Positions 15,824 to 25,106 of a DNA stretch of 64,000 nucleotides are shown here, piece by piece. A program made the translations under genes and the position numbers. This DNA comes from Lentzea flava (GTDB taxonomy: Bacteria > Actinomycetota > Actinomycetes > Mycobacteriales > Pseudonocardiaceae). The notes under the pieces were generated by a model, which saw only the letters and a program-made list of their open reading frames with translations, did not search any database and was not told the DNA's origin. Positions within the stretch are counted from its first letter, which is position 1. Each line of letters opens with the position of its first letter. Location: assembly GCF_014648475.1 (NCBI RefSeq), contig NZ_BMRE01000002.1, forward strand, positions 310,001 to 374,000, read 5' to 3'.

Positions 15824-16548
15824 GCCTTGCGCCGCGAACGCAGGATGGCGCCGACACCGAAGCCCAGGCCGAGCGCGCCGACGGCCAGGCCGGCGCCACC
15901 GAGGTAGCGGGCGGTCTGGTCGGAACTCGTGGAGGCCGACGCCTCGTGCGTCTCGGTGCTCGTGTTGGACGCGCCGTGGCCGTGGTCGTCGGCGGCGGCC
16001 TTCTTCGGGGCGAGCTTCAGCGCGGGCGCCGGGTGCTCCGGCTCCTTGCCGTCGGCGCCGGTCGACTGGTTCCAGTCGACGACCTCGCCGTTCTCGTAGG
16101 TCTGCTTGGCCGGGAGTTCGAGCTTGTCCTTGCCCTCCGGCAGGGTGCCCAGCGCGACGAAGAACTCCTGGTACTCGTTGATCCCGATCTTCACGCCGGG
16201 GTCGGCGGTCCAGGTGATCGTCTTGAACGCCTCGGTGATCTCCTTGCCGCCGACCGTCACGGGCTTGTCGAGCTTGCCCTTGACGGCCTCGGCCTTCCAG
16301 CCGGGCAGTGGCTTGGTGCGCACCGAGGTGAGCGGGGTGTCCTGCGGGAGGGTGACCTCGAGCTTGATCGTGCCCGCGTTGTCCCGCTCGTTCGGGACGC
16401 GGAACGCGAATGTCGCGCGGCCGCCCTGGGTGAACTCCGAGGGCTGGGCGCTGACGTGCGCGGATGCGATGGCCGGGGTGCCGAGGACGGCCAGCCCGGC
16501 CACGCCGAGGACGGCGAGCGTGCGCACGCCAAATCGATTTGTCGACAT
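15820..16548 (-). CDS. YcnI-like (DUF1775) copper-associated secreted protein
   Basis: About 242 aa. The signal peptide ends in ASA, leaving mature HVSAQPSEFTQGGRATFAFR, where the N-terminal His is the DUF1775 copper ligand. The body (RVPNERDNAGTIKLEVTLP, ITWTADPGVKIG, EYQEFFVALGTLP) fits the family. A Ser/Thr/His-rich linker (DDHGHGASNTSTE) precedes a C-terminal TM and SRRKA. ATG 16548 is preferred: AGGAG lies ten bases upstream, whereas the longer form would use TTG 16572. First recognised copper gene of the unit. Confidence 0.9.
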   Translation of the reverse strand: MSTNRFGVRTLAVLGVAGLAVLGTPAIASAHVSAQPSEFTQGGRATFAFRVPNERDNAGTIKLEVTLPQDTPLTSVRTKPLPGWKAEAVKGKLDKPVTVGGKEITEAFKTITWTADPGVKIGINEYQEFFVALGTLPEGKDKLELPAKQTYENGEVVDWNQSTGADGKEPEHPAPALKLAPKKAAADDHGHGASNTSTETHEASASTSSDQTARYLGGAGLAVGALGLGFGVGAILRSRRKA

Positions 16549-16593
16549 GAAGTTGTGGCTCCTGATTGCCAAGGGGATTGGGTGATTGGGTGA

Positions 16594-17109
16594 TCAGGAG
16601 TTGTTCGGTGGCCCGCGTCGCCCGTGCGCACGCGTGTACAACGCCACGTGCTGCCGTTGCGTGTACGGCGTGCTCGTGAACGTCCGCACCGGCTTGGTGA
16701 CCGGCAACGGCGTGAGCCTGCGGGGGATCAGGCGCGTGACCGCGGCGAACAGCCTGAACAGGGCGTTCTCCGCGTGGAACAGCAGCAGTCCGGTCAGCGT
16801 CGCGGCGACGAGGTGCGCCACGAACATCCGGCCAGTGAGCGTGTTCGTGTGCTCGTGGTTGACCCAGGTCAGCAGCACGTGTTGCGCGAGCTGGGCCGTG
16901 GCGAGCCCGGCGATGACCGAGAGCCGCCCGGTGCGCTTGTCGGCGAGGCTGCCCGCGGCGAACGCGATCAGCACGACGAGCGGCACCGCGTGGACGAACT
17001 CCGACAGGTCTCCGCCGCCCAGCCCGTGTGCGGCGATCGTGAGCGCGGACGAGGTCAGCGCAAGTGCGGCACCACGCAGGGTGCGCAACTCACTCGACCG
17101 TGTGCTCAC
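16594..17109 (-). CDS. Integral membrane protein of the copper unit, unknown function
   Basis: 171 aa with about four TM segments (ALTIAAHGLGGGDL region, VPLVVLIAFAAGSLAD, VIAGLATAQLAQHVLLTWV, MFVAHLVAATLTGLLLF) and a basic C-terminal tail. His residues in or near helices (AAHG, FVHA, QHVLL, VNHEHT, AHLVA) are notable beside copper genes and could be metal ligands. It lies 45 bp upstream of ycnI on the same strand. The family is not named with certainty. Confidence 0.75.
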   Translation of the reverse strand: MSTRSSELRTLRGAALALTSSALTIAAHGLGGGDLSEFVHAVPLVVLIAFAAGSLADKRTGRLSVIAGLATAQLAQHVLLTWVNHEHTNTLTGRMFVAHLVAATLTGLLLFHAENALFRLFAAVTRLIPRRLTPLPVTKPVRTFTSTPYTQRQHVALYTRAHGRRGPPNNS

Positions 17110-17167
17110 GCAGGTGAGGGTAATCGGGTGAGTTTGCCGCGGTCTATGAGCGGGTAGCTAGGTTCGC

Positions 17168-18817
17168 ATGCACAACCAATGCGACCAGCCGGGCCGTACC
17201 GACCGGGTCGTGTTCGGCGTTGCTGCAGGTCTGACGCTCGCGTTCGTGACCTGGGGAATCGTCGGCACCTCCAGTCTCGCCACCTTCTCGAAGACGGCGC
17301 TCGGCTGGATCATCCAGAATCTGGGATGGGCCTTCGTGATCTCGGCCTCCGGGTTCGTGGTCTTCGCCCTGTGGCTCGCGTTCAGCCGCTACGGCAAGAT
17401 CCCGCTCGGCCGTGACGACGAGAAACCCGAGTTCAAGACGGTCTCGTGGGTCGCGATGATGTTCAGCGCCGGTATGGGCATCGGTCTGATGTTCTACGGC
17501 GTCAACGAGCCGCTCTCGCACTACGTGAAGCCACCACCTGGGACTTCGGGCGATCCGCTCGAGACCGCGATGGCCACCACCCTCTTCCACTGGACGCTGC
17601 ACCCGTGGGCGATCTACGCCGTCGTCGGCATCGCGATCGCGTACGGCAGCTTCCGCCGTGGCCGGTCTTCGCTGATCAGCGCCGCGTTCACCCCGCTGCT
17701 GGGTCGCCGCGCGGCCAGCGGCTGGGGCCGCGCCATCGACGTGATGGCGATCTTCGCGACGTTGTTCGGCTCGGCGGCGTCGCTCGGGCTGGGCGCGTTG
17801 CAGATCGGGTCCGGTCTGGAGGCGGCCGGCTGGGCGGGCAACGTCGGCAAGGGCGTGCTCGTCGCGATCATCGCGGTGCTGACGGTGGCGTTCGTCGCGT
17901 CCGCCGTCTCGGGTGTCGCTCGCGGGATCCAGTGGCTGTCGAACATCAACATGGTGCTGGCCGTGGTGCTGGCCCTGTTCCTGTTCGTGGTCGGTCCGAC
18001 CGTGTTCATCCTGAACCTGCTGCCGACCGCGCTGGGCGACTACTTCCGCGAGCTCGCGAACATGGCGGGCCGCACCGCCGCCTCTGGCGGTGACGCGACG
18101 GAGACGTGGCTGTCCGGGTGGACGATCTTCTACTGGGCGTGGTGGATCTCGTGGACGCCGTTCGTCGGCATGTTCATCGCGCGGATCTCGCGCGGCCGCA
18201 CGATCAAGCAGTTCGTGGCTGGCGTGATCCTGGTGCCGTCCGCGGTGTCGCTGGTGTGGTTCGCGATCCTGGGCGGGACGGCGATCTTCGAACAGCGGTC
18301 CGGGGTCGACCTGGCGGGTCAGTCGTCGCCGGAGTCGCAGCTCTTCGCGCTGCTCGACCAGTTCCCGCTGGCTGCGATCGCCGGTGTTGTCGTGATGGTG
18401 CTGGTGGCGATCTTCTTCGTGTCCGGCGCGGACGCCGCGTCGATCGTGATGGGAACGCTCTCCCAGCGCGGGTCGATCAGGCCGACGAAACCGGTGGTCG
18501 TCTTCTGGGGCGTGCTGACCGGTGCCGTCGCCGCGGTGATGTTGCTGGTCGGCGGCTCGAACGCGCTGACAGGCCTGCAGAACCTCACGATCATCGCGGC
18601 CTTGCCGTTCATGGTCGTGATGGTCGGGCTGTGCGTGTCGTTGGCCCGTGACCTGCGGTCCGACCCGATGATCAAGCGTGAGGAACGGGTGGCCGAGGTG
18701 ATGGAGGAGGTCACCGCGCACCTCGACCCCGGTCAGGTGGTCGAGGAGGCGGCGGTGAAGGCCGTGGCCGAGGTGACCGGGAAGGTTCCGGAGGTCAGCG
18801 CACGTTCAGGCGCCTGA
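17168..18817 (+). CDS. BCCT-family transporter (betaine/choline/carnitine type)
   Basis: 549 aa with twelve TM segments. Family signatures: MMFSAGMGIGLMFYGVNEPL, the Gly-rich TM3, and WAWWISWTPFVGMFIARISR plus GRTIKQFVAGVILVPS. The aromatic box WxWWxSW for quaternary ammonium binding is present. The short C-terminal tail is hydrophilic and could sense osmotic state. It likely takes up glycine betaine or choline with Na+ or H+. ATG 17168 follows a TAGCTAGG -10-like box by only a few bases, so the mRNA may be leaderless. Divergent from the copper unit. Confidence 0.93.
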   Translation: MHNQCDQPGRTDRVVFGVAAGLTLAFVTWGIVGTSSLATFSKTALGWIIQNLGWAFVISASGFVVFALWLAFSRYGKIPLGRDDEKPEFKTVSWVAMMFSAGMGIGLMFYGVNEPLSHYVKPPPGTSGDPLETAMATTLFHWTLHPWAIYAVVGIAIAYGSFRRGRSSLISAAFTPLLGRRAASGWGRAIDVMAIFATLFGSAASLGLGALQIGSGLEAAGWAGNVGKGVLVAIIAVLTVAFVASAVSGVARGIQWLSNINMVLAVVLALFLFVVGPTVFILNLLPTALGDYFRELANMAGRTAASGGDATETWLSGWTIFYWAWWISWTPFVGMFIARISRGRTIKQFVAGVILVPSAVSLVWFAILGGTAIFEQRSGVDLAGQSSPESQLFALLDQFPLAAIAGVVVMVLVAIFFVSGADAASIVMGTLSQRGSIRPTKPVVVFWGVLTGAVAAVMLLVGGSNALTGLQNLTIIAALPFMVVMVGLCVSLARDLRSDPMIKREERVAEVMEEVTAHLDPGQVVEEAAVKAVAEVTGKVPEVSARSGA

Positions 18818-19229
18818 GCAGTTCCTGTTCCAGCACGTCCAGATCGGTTCCGACGGCCCGGTGCGCGGCTTTGCGCCGGGCCGTCGGCATGCGTTCGGAG
18901 GCACGAACGGCGGCGAGGAGCTGGGCGAGCCGGGTCTCGGTCTTCGAAACCCACGCTTCGTCGGAAGCGCGCAATGACTCCAACGAGTCGGAGAAACCGA
19001 CAATCCGTGCGTGCAATCGGGCGCCGTAACCCGAGTACTTGCCGATGTCGGCGACATCGATGCCGAGACGGCGTGCGCGATAGCGGTCGTACTGCTCACT
19101 CAGCATCCCGGCACCGCGGGCCAGCACCGGAGCGAGGACCGGAATGAGCGCCGGGGCGACCACCTTCGCCACTCCGACCAGGTTCTTGGCCCTCTTGGGC
19201 GTGATCAGATGCCCGGTTTTGCGCGCCAT
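18795..19229 (-). CDS. Conserved actinobacterial hypothetical protein (DUF6474-like)
   Basis: 144 aa. The N-terminus is basic with a hydrophobic stretch (VAKVVAPALIPVLAPVLARG), then a helical, charged part (YDRYRARRLGIDVADIGKYS, DSLESLRASDEAWVSKTETR, DLDVLEQELLRRLNVR). It looks like a small membrane-associated coiled protein; I believe it fits DUF6474 but this is from memory. Strong RBS GGAGGAGG lies upstream of ATG 19229. The 3' end overlaps the BCCT gene by 23 bp. Confidence 0.75.
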   Translation of the reverse strand: MARKTGHLITPKRAKNLVGVAKVVAPALIPVLAPVLARGAGMLSEQYDRYRARRLGIDVADIGKYSGYGARLHARIVGFSDSLESLRASDEAWVSKTETRLAQLLAAVRASERMPTARRKAAHRAVGTDLDVLEQELLRRLNVR

Positions 19230-19311
19230 TCGGGTACACCTCCTCCGTCAGATGAAACTTACTGCCCAGGTTGCTGACACATGAGGTCGACTCGCGACAT
19301 ACCCTGCATCA

Positions 19312-20955
19312 GTGACTTCCCAGGTGCAGCTCGACGCCGGCGTGGTCACTCGTTGTCGGCGGCGGGTGCACCTCGAAAACGATCCGGAGATGCGCGACGC
19401 TCCCAAAGCGGCGCCGGATCCGGCTTCGGAACAACGGAAAGCGGACGCGACGAACCATCGTCGCGCGGTGGCGGACGCCCTCGGCCGGATCGTCGGCTCG
19501 AACCTCTTCGAGGTGCCGAACGGGCCGGACGTGCGCAGCGCGGACCGCGAACGCGTCACGCTCGCCGCGATGGAGATGGGCGCGCCGTACATCTGGGGCG
19601 CCGCGCTGCCGCGTGACCCGCGTGGTGGTCGTCGCGGTGGCATCGACCTGCTGGTCAAGGACTCCACCGGCTACGTGCCGGTGCTCGTCGTGCGGCACAA
19701 GATCACCGATCCCGGCCAGGGCGCGCGCACGAGTCCGTTGACCATGCCGTTGCCCGGTGGCAGCCGCACGGACCCGCACCGCAAGGTCCGGCCCCAGCCG
19801 CGTGACCAGCTCCGGCTGGCCCACGCACAGCGCCAGCTGCAGGCCGCCGGCTACGCGGCGCACGGCCGGGCGACCGGTGGCGTGATCGGCATGGACGCGG
19901 ACGTGGTGCTGTGGCACGACCTCGAAGCGCCGACGTGGCCCGGCGGGCGCACCGCGCTGGCCGAGTACGACGCGCGGTTCTCCGACCGGCTGGCCGTGGC
20001 GCTGGCGGCGGTGAACCAGAAGGACCCGCTGGCCAGGCCGTCGCGGATCGTCGACTGCAAGACGTGCCCGTGGTGGCCGACCTGCGACGCCGACCTCAGG
20101 CAGGGGCGGGACGTCAGCCTCGTCGTGCGCGGCGAGGACGCGGTGGCGCTGCGCAAGATCGGTCTGTCCACTGTGGACGCGCTGGCCGAGCTGGACCCGC
20201 ACGCCGAAGGCCCGATCCAGCTGGTGGGCATGCCGTTCGGTGACGCGGTCGTGCTGGCGCGGGCGTGGTTGCGCGACCTGACGCTGGTGCGCCGGGTGCC
20301 CGAGATGAAGGTGCCGCGCGCGGACGTCGAGGTCGACGTCGACATGGAGAGCTTCGGTGATCTCGGCGCGTACATGTGGGGCTGCCTGCTGTCCGGAAAG
20401 GACATCGACGAGGAGCAGGGCTACCGCGCCTTCGTCACGTGGGACGCGCTGCCGTGCGACGACGAGGCGCGCAGCTTCGCCGAGTTCTGGACGTGGCTGA
20501 CCGGCATCCGGCTGCGCGCCAAGGCACGAGGGCTGTCGTTCCGCGCCTACTGCTACAACGAGCTCGCGGAGAACCGCTGGCTGCTGGCGTCGGCCGAACG
20601 CTTCGCGGGCAAGCCGGGCATCCCGACGACCGCCCAGGTCAAGGAGTTCATCGAGTCCGACTCCTGGGTCGACCTGTTCGGCATCGTCCGCGAGCAGTTC
20701 CTGTGCGCCCACGGCAAGGGCCTGAAGATCATCGCTCCGGTCGCGGGCTTCCAGTGGCGCGACCCGGAGGCAGGCGGCGAGAACTCCATGCGCTGGTACC
20801 GGGCCGCCGTCGGGATGAACGGCGACGCGCTCGACACCGAGCAGCGGCGGCGGTTGCTGGAGTACAACGAGGACGACGTCCGGGCCACCCACCGCCTGCG
20901 CGAGTGGATGACCTCGGACGCCATGTCACGTCTGCCGTACGCGGGCGACCTCTAG
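19312..20955 (+). CDS. TM0106-family RecB-like putative nuclease
   Basis: 547 aa. The N-terminal PD-(D/E)xK nuclease half contains GGIDLLVKD and VPVLVVRHK (D...x-V-x-K type active site). A Cys set follows (DCKTCPWWPTCDADL), probably an Fe-S or zinc site. The C-terminal half is RNase H/DnaQ-like with VDVDMESFG and a final YNEDDVRATHRL (DEDD-like motif). It resembles mycobacterial Rv2119. Substrate unknown, probably nucleic acid repair or degradation. GTG 19312 follows a TACCCT -10-like box by six bases, suggesting a leaderless mRNA. Confidence 0.87.
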   Translation: MTSQVQLDAGVVTRCRRRVHLENDPEMRDAPKAAPDPASEQRKADATNHRRAVADALGRIVGSNLFEVPNGPDVRSADRERVTLAAMEMGAPYIWGAALPRDPRGGRRGGIDLLVKDSTGYVPVLVVRHKITDPGQGARTSPLTMPLPGGSRTDPHRKVRPQPRDQLRLAHAQRQLQAAGYAAHGRATGGVIGMDADVVLWHDLEAPTWPGGRTALAEYDARFSDRLAVALAAVNQKDPLARPSRIVDCKTCPWWPTCDADLRQGRDVSLVVRGEDAVALRKIGLSTVDALAELDPHAEGPIQLVGMPFGDAVVLARAWLRDLTLVRRVPEMKVPRADVEVDVDMESFGDLGAYMWGCLLSGKDIDEEQGYRAFVTWDALPCDDEARSFAEFWTWLTGIRLRAKARGLSFRAYCYNELAENRWLLASAERFAGKPGIPTTAQVKEFIESDSWVDLFGIVREQFLCAHGKGLKIIAPVAGFQWRDPEAGGENSMRWYRAAVGMNGDALDTEQRRRLLEYNEDDVRATHRLREWMTSDAMSRLPYAGDL

Positions 20956-21710
20956 CGAGGGGCCATGCGGAGAGCGCCGTCCATGCGGATGACCTCGCCG
21001 TTCAGGTAGTCGTGCTCGATCAGCGAGACCGCGAGCTGCGCGTACTCGGACGGCTGGGCCAGGCGCTTCGGGAACGGCACCCCGGCCGCGAGACCCGCGC
21101 GGAACTCGTCGGACACCGTGGCGAGCATCGGGGTGTCGACGATGCCGGGTGCGATGGTCAGCACGCGGATGCCGACCGACGAGAGGTCGCGGGCGGCCGG
21201 GAGGGTCATGCCGACGACGCCGCCCTTGGACGAGGCGTAGGCGACCTGGCCGATCTGGCCGTCGAACGCGGCGATCGAGGCGGTGTTGATGATGACGCCG
21301 CGGGCGCCGTGCTCGAGCTCCTCGGTCTTGCCCATGGCGGCGGCGGCCAGGCGCAGGACGTTGAAGGTGCCGATCAGGTTGACCTCGATGATCTTGCGGT
21401 AGAGGTCGAGGTCGTGCGGGCCGGTCTTGCCGACGGTGCGGGACGACGGGCCGATGCCCGCGCAGTTCACCGTGATGCGCAACGGGTTGCCGGAGCCTGC
21501 GGCCGTGTCGACGGCGGCCTGGACCTCTTCGCCGGAGGTCACGTCGGCGGCCAGGTAGGTGACGTTCTCGACGACGTCGGCCTTCTCGATGGCGCTGGGC
21601 AGGTCGAGCGCGAACACCTGCGCTCCACGCGCCGCCAGCGCACGTGCGGTCGCGCCGCCGAGACCGGACGCGCCACCGGTGACGATGGCCGCGGTACCCG
21701 AGATCTCCAT
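20952..21710 (-). CDS. 3-hydroxyacyl-CoA dehydrogenase-like SDR (HSD17B10 type)
   Basis: 252 aa. [20 protein letters not shown] and FALDLPS (Asp for NAD), then [40 protein letters not shown] with YASSK catalytic pair, and [12 protein letters not shown], all match the type II 3-hydroxyacyl-CoA dehydrogenase branch used in fatty-acid or branched-chain acid breakdown. RBS AGGAGG upstream of ATG 21710. A 12-bp palindrome lies 40 bp upstream. The stop overlaps that of the nuclease gene. Confidence 0.9.
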   Translation of the reverse strand: MEISGTAAIVTGGASGLGGATARALAARGAQVFALDLPSAIEKADVVENVTYLAADVTSGEEVQAAVDTAAGSGNPLRITVNCAGIGPSSRTVGKTGPHDLDLYRKIIEVNLIGTFNVLRLAAAAMGKTEELEHGARGVIINTASIAAFDGQIGQVAYASSKGGVVGMTLPAARDLSSVGIRVLTIAPGIVDTPMLATVSDEFRAGLAAGVPFPKRLAQPSEYAQLAVSLIEHDYLNGEVIRMDGALRMAPR

Positions 21711-21749
21711 GCCTTCATCCTCCTCAAAGCGAACTGCTCGCGAGGAGGT

Positions 21750-21761
21750 TAACGCTCGTTA
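21750..21761. promoter_or_regulatory. Candidate TetR-type operator upstream of the SDR
   Basis: TAACG-CT-CGTTA is a perfect palindrome 40 bp upstream of the SDR start and close to the end of the small gene at 21770. The form (TAACG-N2-CGTTA) is like TetR operators of lipid-degradation genes in actinobacteria; the regulator is not in the window. Confidence 0.45.
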
Positions 21762-21769
21762 CCTGTACT

Positions 21770-21862
21770 TCAACGGTCGGACCAGTGCAGCAGTGCCACG
21801 AGGGGCACCGCCGCCAGCAGTGCGAGGGCGATGAAGATCGTCGCGATAGCCAGTACTCCCAT
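21770..21862 (-). CDS. Very small membrane protein
   Basis: A 30-aa ORF, MGVLAIATIFIALALLAAVP then LVALLHWSDR, is one hydrophobic helix with a charged end. An upstream in-frame ATG at 21898 would give 42 aa (MRSNTFERHSSG added). Ribosome binding sites are weak for both starts. It lies in the SDR promoter region, between that gene and ugd. Coding is plausible but not certain. Confidence 0.4.
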   Translation of the reverse strand: MGVLAIATIFIALALLAAVPLVALLHWSDR

Positions 21863-22003
21863 GCCTGAACTGTGCCGTTCGAAGGTGTTCGAACGCATCG
21901 GCCGCGCCGGTAGACCTCTGGTAGGAGATCTGTCACGGTCAGCTACATCGAAAGTCGTACGGAGTTCTCCGGGACGCCAACTGAGCCTGTCAGGGTGACC
22001 CGC

Positions 22004-23305
22004 ATGTTCGCTCGCCGGATCGCCGTCGTGGGCACTGGTTACGTGGGGTTGACCACGGGAGCCTGCCTCGCCTCGCTCGGACACCGCGTCGTCTGCGCGG
22101 ACGTCGACCAGCTCAAGGTCGCGCGGCTGCGGGCCGGGCAGGTCGACATCCTCGAACCGGGGCTCGCCGAGCTCGTCGTCGAGGGGCAGGCGGCCGGTCG
22201 GCTGGAGTTCGTGGTCGGGGCCGCCGCGGCGGTGGCCGACGCCGAGGTTGTGTTCTTCTGCCTGCCGACGCCGATGGGCGCGGGCGGGGCGGCCGACCTG
22301 AGCGCCGTCGAGTCGGTGGCCGCGGAGATCTCCGACGTGCTGCCGTACGGGGCCATCATCGTCACGAAGTCGACGGTGCCGGTCGGGACGTCGGGACGCG
22401 TGCGCGCGTTGCTCGGGCGTGAGGACGTGGCTGTCGTTTCGAACCCGGAGTTCCTGCGCGAGGGAACCGCCGTGCGCGACTTCCTGCACCCGGACCGGAT
22501 CGTGGTCGGCTCCGACTCGCCGTCCGCGGCCGAGCGGGTCGCGGCGCTGTTCGCGAAGCTCGGTGCGCCGACCGTGCTCATGGACGCCGCGAGCGCCGAG
22601 ATGGTCAAGTACGCCGCGAACTGCTTCCTCGCGATGAAGCTCTCGTACGTCAACGCGGTCGCCGAGCTGTGCGAACTGCTCGGCGCCGACATCGAGTCGG
22701 TGTCCGAGGGCATGGGCTACGACAAGCGGATCGGGCAGTCGTTCCTGCGGCCGGGGCCGGGCTGGGGCGGTTCGTGCCTGCCGAAGGACACGCACGCGAT
22801 GGTGCAGATCGCCGAGGCGGTCGGTGTCGACTTCGGACTGATCCGGTCGACGATCGAGGCCAACGTCCGGGCGCAGCTGCGGATCGTGGACAAGGTTCGT
22901 GCCGCGTGCGGCGGTTCGCTGGCCGGGGTGCGGATCGGCGTGCTCGGGCTCGCGTTCAAGGCCGGCACGAACGACCTGCGCGACTCGCCCGCGCTGGCCG
23001 TCGCGGAGCAGCTGGTGCTCGACGGTGCCGAGCTGACGGCGTTCGACCCGGAGGTGACCGGGCCGGTGGCCGGGATGCTGCTGGTCGACGACCCGTACCA
23101 GGCGGTGAAGGGTGCCGAGGCCGTGGTGCTGCTGACCGACTGGCCCGTGTTCCGGACGTTGGACTGGACGCGCGTCGCCGAGCTGATGGACGGTCACGTC
23201 ATCGTCGACGCTCGAAACCACCTCGACGCCGACGCGTTGGCACGCGCTGGACTGCTCCATTCGGGCGTGGGGCGTGCGTCACTCGGAGTCACGCAATTTA
23301 GTTAG
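22004..23305 (+). CDS. ugd: UDP-glucose 6-dehydrogenase
   Basis: 433 aa. IAVVGTGYVGLTTGACLASL is the NAD site; NPEFLREGTAVRDFLHPDRI the sugar-binding part; GWGGSCLPKDTHA carries the catalytic Cys (C258); LGLAFKAGTNDLRDSPA binds UDP. It oxidises UDP-glucose to UDP-glucuronate, a precursor for glycans. ATG 22004 is preferred over GTG 21995 because AGGGTGA lies directly upstream. Only 19 bp separate it from the next gene. It may supply the glycan genes at 27.6-38 kb, which is inference. Confidence 0.94.
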   Translation: MFARRIAVVGTGYVGLTTGACLASLGHRVVCADVDQLKVARLRAGQVDILEPGLAELVVEGQAAGRLEFVVGAAAAVADAEVVFFCLPTPMGAGGAADLSAVESVAAEISDVLPYGAIIVTKSTVPVGTSGRVRALLGREDVAVVSNPEFLREGTAVRDFLHPDRIVVGSDSPSAAERVAALFAKLGAPTVLMDAASAEMVKYAANCFLAMKLSYVNAVAELCELLGADIESVSEGMGYDKRIGQSFLRPGPGWGGSCLPKDTHAMVQIAEAVGVDFGLIRSTIEANVRAQLRIVDKVRAACGGSLAGVRIGVLGLAFKAGTNDLRDSPALAVAEQLVLDGAELTAFDPEVTGPVAGMLLVDDPYQAVKGAEAVVLLTDWPVFRTLDWTRVAELMDGHVIVDARNHLDADALARAGLLHSGVGRASLGVTQFS

Positions 23306-23324
23306 CGTCGCATACCTTTATGGG

Positions 23325-25106
23325 GTGTTCACCACGCGCCCCGAACTCGTCGGCACCTTCGGCATGGTCGGATCGACCCACTGGCTGGCCTCGTCGGCCG
23401 CCATGGCCATCTTGGAGGATGGCGGCAACGCATTCGACGCCGCTGTCACCGCCGGATTCGTGCTTCAGGTCGTAGAACCGCACCTCAACGGCCCCGGCGG
23501 CGAGGTCCCGATCATCTTCGCGGCCGCCGGATCGGCGCCGCGCGTGCTGTGCGGGCAGGGCGTGGCGCCCGCCGGTGCCACCATCGAGCACTACACGTCG
23601 CTGGGCCTCGACCTCGTTCCCGGCAGCGGCCTGCTCGCCGCGACGGTGCCGGGTGCGTGGGACGGCTGGCTCACTCTTCTGCGTGACTACGGCACCAAGT
23701 CGTTGCGCGACGTGTTGGACAAGGCCATCGGCTACGCCCGTGACGGGTTCCCGCTCGTGGCCCGCGTCGTCGACACCATCGAGATGGTCTCGGACCTGTT
23801 CCGCGACCACTGGCCGACGTCGGCCGCGCAGTGGATGCCCGGCGGATCGCTTCCCGTGCGGGGTGGCCGCTTCCGCAACCCGAAGCTGGCCGACACCTGG
23901 GAGTGGCTGCTGGCCGCCGCCGAGGCCGCAGGCTCGAACCGGGAAGCGCAGATCGAGGCCGCGCGCCGCGCTTGGTCGCAGGGTTTCGTCGCCGCGCAGG
24001 TCGACGAGTTCTGCCGCACGGCTTTCCGCGACGACTCCGGCCGCGACCACGCCGGTGTGCTGACCGGTGACGACATGGCGTCGTGGGAGGCGTCGTACGA
24101 AGACGCGCTGATCGTCGACTTCGGCTCGTGGTCGCTCGTCAAGGCCGGTGCGTGGACGCAGGGACCCGTTCTGGCGCAACAGCTCCGCTTGCTGGAGGGC
24201 TACGACCTGTCCTATGTGGACGGCAAGCCCACCGCGGAGACCGTGCACCTCGCCGTCGAGGCCGCGAAGCTCGCTTTCGCCGACCGCGAGGCCTGGTACG
24301 GCGACACCGGTGACGTGCCGCTGGAGACCTTGCTGTCGCGTTCCTACGCTGCCGAACGCCGTGCGCTGATCGACGACACGGCCTCCTACGAGCTTCGCCC
24401 CGGCTCGCCCGACGGCCGGGAACCGTTGCTGCCCAAGCACATCATCAGCGGGCCTGCGGTGCTGACGTCCGACCCGACCGGGGCGATCGGCGAACCGACG
24501 GTGGCCCGCTCCGGCGTGACGCGCGGCGACACCGTGCACGTCGACGTCGTGGACCGCTGGGGCAACATGGTGTCCGCGACCCCGTCCGGCGGCTGGCTGC
24601 AGTCGTCGCCGACGATCCCGTCGCTCGGCTTCTGCCTGGGCAGCCGCGCCCAGATGTTCTGGCTGGACAAGGATTTACCGAACTCGCTGGCCCCCGGCAA
24701 GCGCCCGCGGATCACGTTGTCGCCCTCGATGGCGCTGCGCGACGGCGAGGCGGCGCTCGCGTTCGGCACGCCCGGCGGCGACCAGCAGGACCAGTGGCAG
24801 CTCGGCTTCTGGCTGGCGCACAGGGCGGGCCTGAACCTGCAGGAAGCCATCGACTCGCCGATGTGGCACTCGAACGCGTTCCCGAGCTCGTTCTACCCGC
24901 GCGCCTGGACCCCTGGCGAACTCGTCATCGAGTCACGCGCCGGCGCGGACGTCCTGGAAGCGTTGCGGCGCAAGGGCCACCAGGTCGTGGACGCCGGCGA
25001 GTGGACTCTCGGCCGGATGTCGGCCGTGGCGAGGGACGCAGCGGACGGACTCCTGCGCGCCGGTGCGAACCCGCGCGGCACGCAGGGCTACGCGGTGGGT
25101 CGCTAG
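23325..25106 (+). CDS. Gamma-glutamyltransferase family protein
   Basis: 593 aa. The N-terminal part (MVGSTHWLASSAAMAILEDG then GNAFDAAVTAGFVLQVVEPH) and the junction GDTVHVDVVDRWGNMVSATP, where the Thr is the autocleavage nucleophile, identify the Ntn-hydrolase fold. SGGWLQSSPTIP and FGTPGGDQQDQWQL are later conserved blocks. No signal peptide is seen, unlike typical secreted GGT, so a cytoplasmic acylase-like role is possible. GTG 23325 sits seven bases after TACCTT, a -10-like box, so translation may be leaderless. Stops of this and the next minus gene overlap. Confidence 0.88.
   Translation: MFTTRPELVGTFGMVGSTHWLASSAAMAILEDGGNAFDAAVTAGFVLQVVEPHLNGPGGEVPIIFAAAGSAPRVLCGQGVAPAGATIEHYTSLGLDLVPGSGLLAATVPGAWDGWLTLLRDYGTKSLRDVLDKAIGYARDGFPLVARVVDTIEMVSDLFRDHWPTSAAQWMPGGSLPVRGGRFRNPKLADTWEWLLAAAEAAGSNREAQIEAARRAWSQGFVAAQVDEFCRTAFRDDSGRDHAGVLTGDDMASWEASYEDALIVDFGSWSLVKAGAWTQGPVLAQQLRLLEGYDLSYVDGKPTAETVHLAVEAAKLAFADREAWYGDTGDVPLETLLSRSYAAERRALIDDTASYELRPGSPDGREPLLPKHIISGPAVLTSDPTGAIGEPTVARSGVTRGDTVHVDVVDRWGNMVSATPSGGWLQSSPTIPSLGFCLGSRAQMFWLDKDLPNSLAPGKRPRITLSPSMALRDGEAALAFGTPGGDQQDQWQLGFWLAHRAGLNLQEAIDSPMWHSNAFPSSFYPRAWTPGELVIESRAGADVLEALRRKGHQVVDAGEWTLGRMSAVARDAADGLLRAGANPRGTQGYAVGR

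Noticed and set aside
16549..16572. Longer start of the YcnI-like gene at TTG 16572
   Set aside because: AGGAG fits ATG 16548, and the signal peptide is complete from there.
17144..18721. 525-aa minus-strand open frame opposite the BCCT transporter
   Set aside because: Antisense of the transporter; no family features.
21724..21936. 70-aa minus-strand frame overlapping the small membrane ORF
   Set aside because: No membrane or domain features and no RBS; the other frame (21770-21862) gives a hydrophobic helix.
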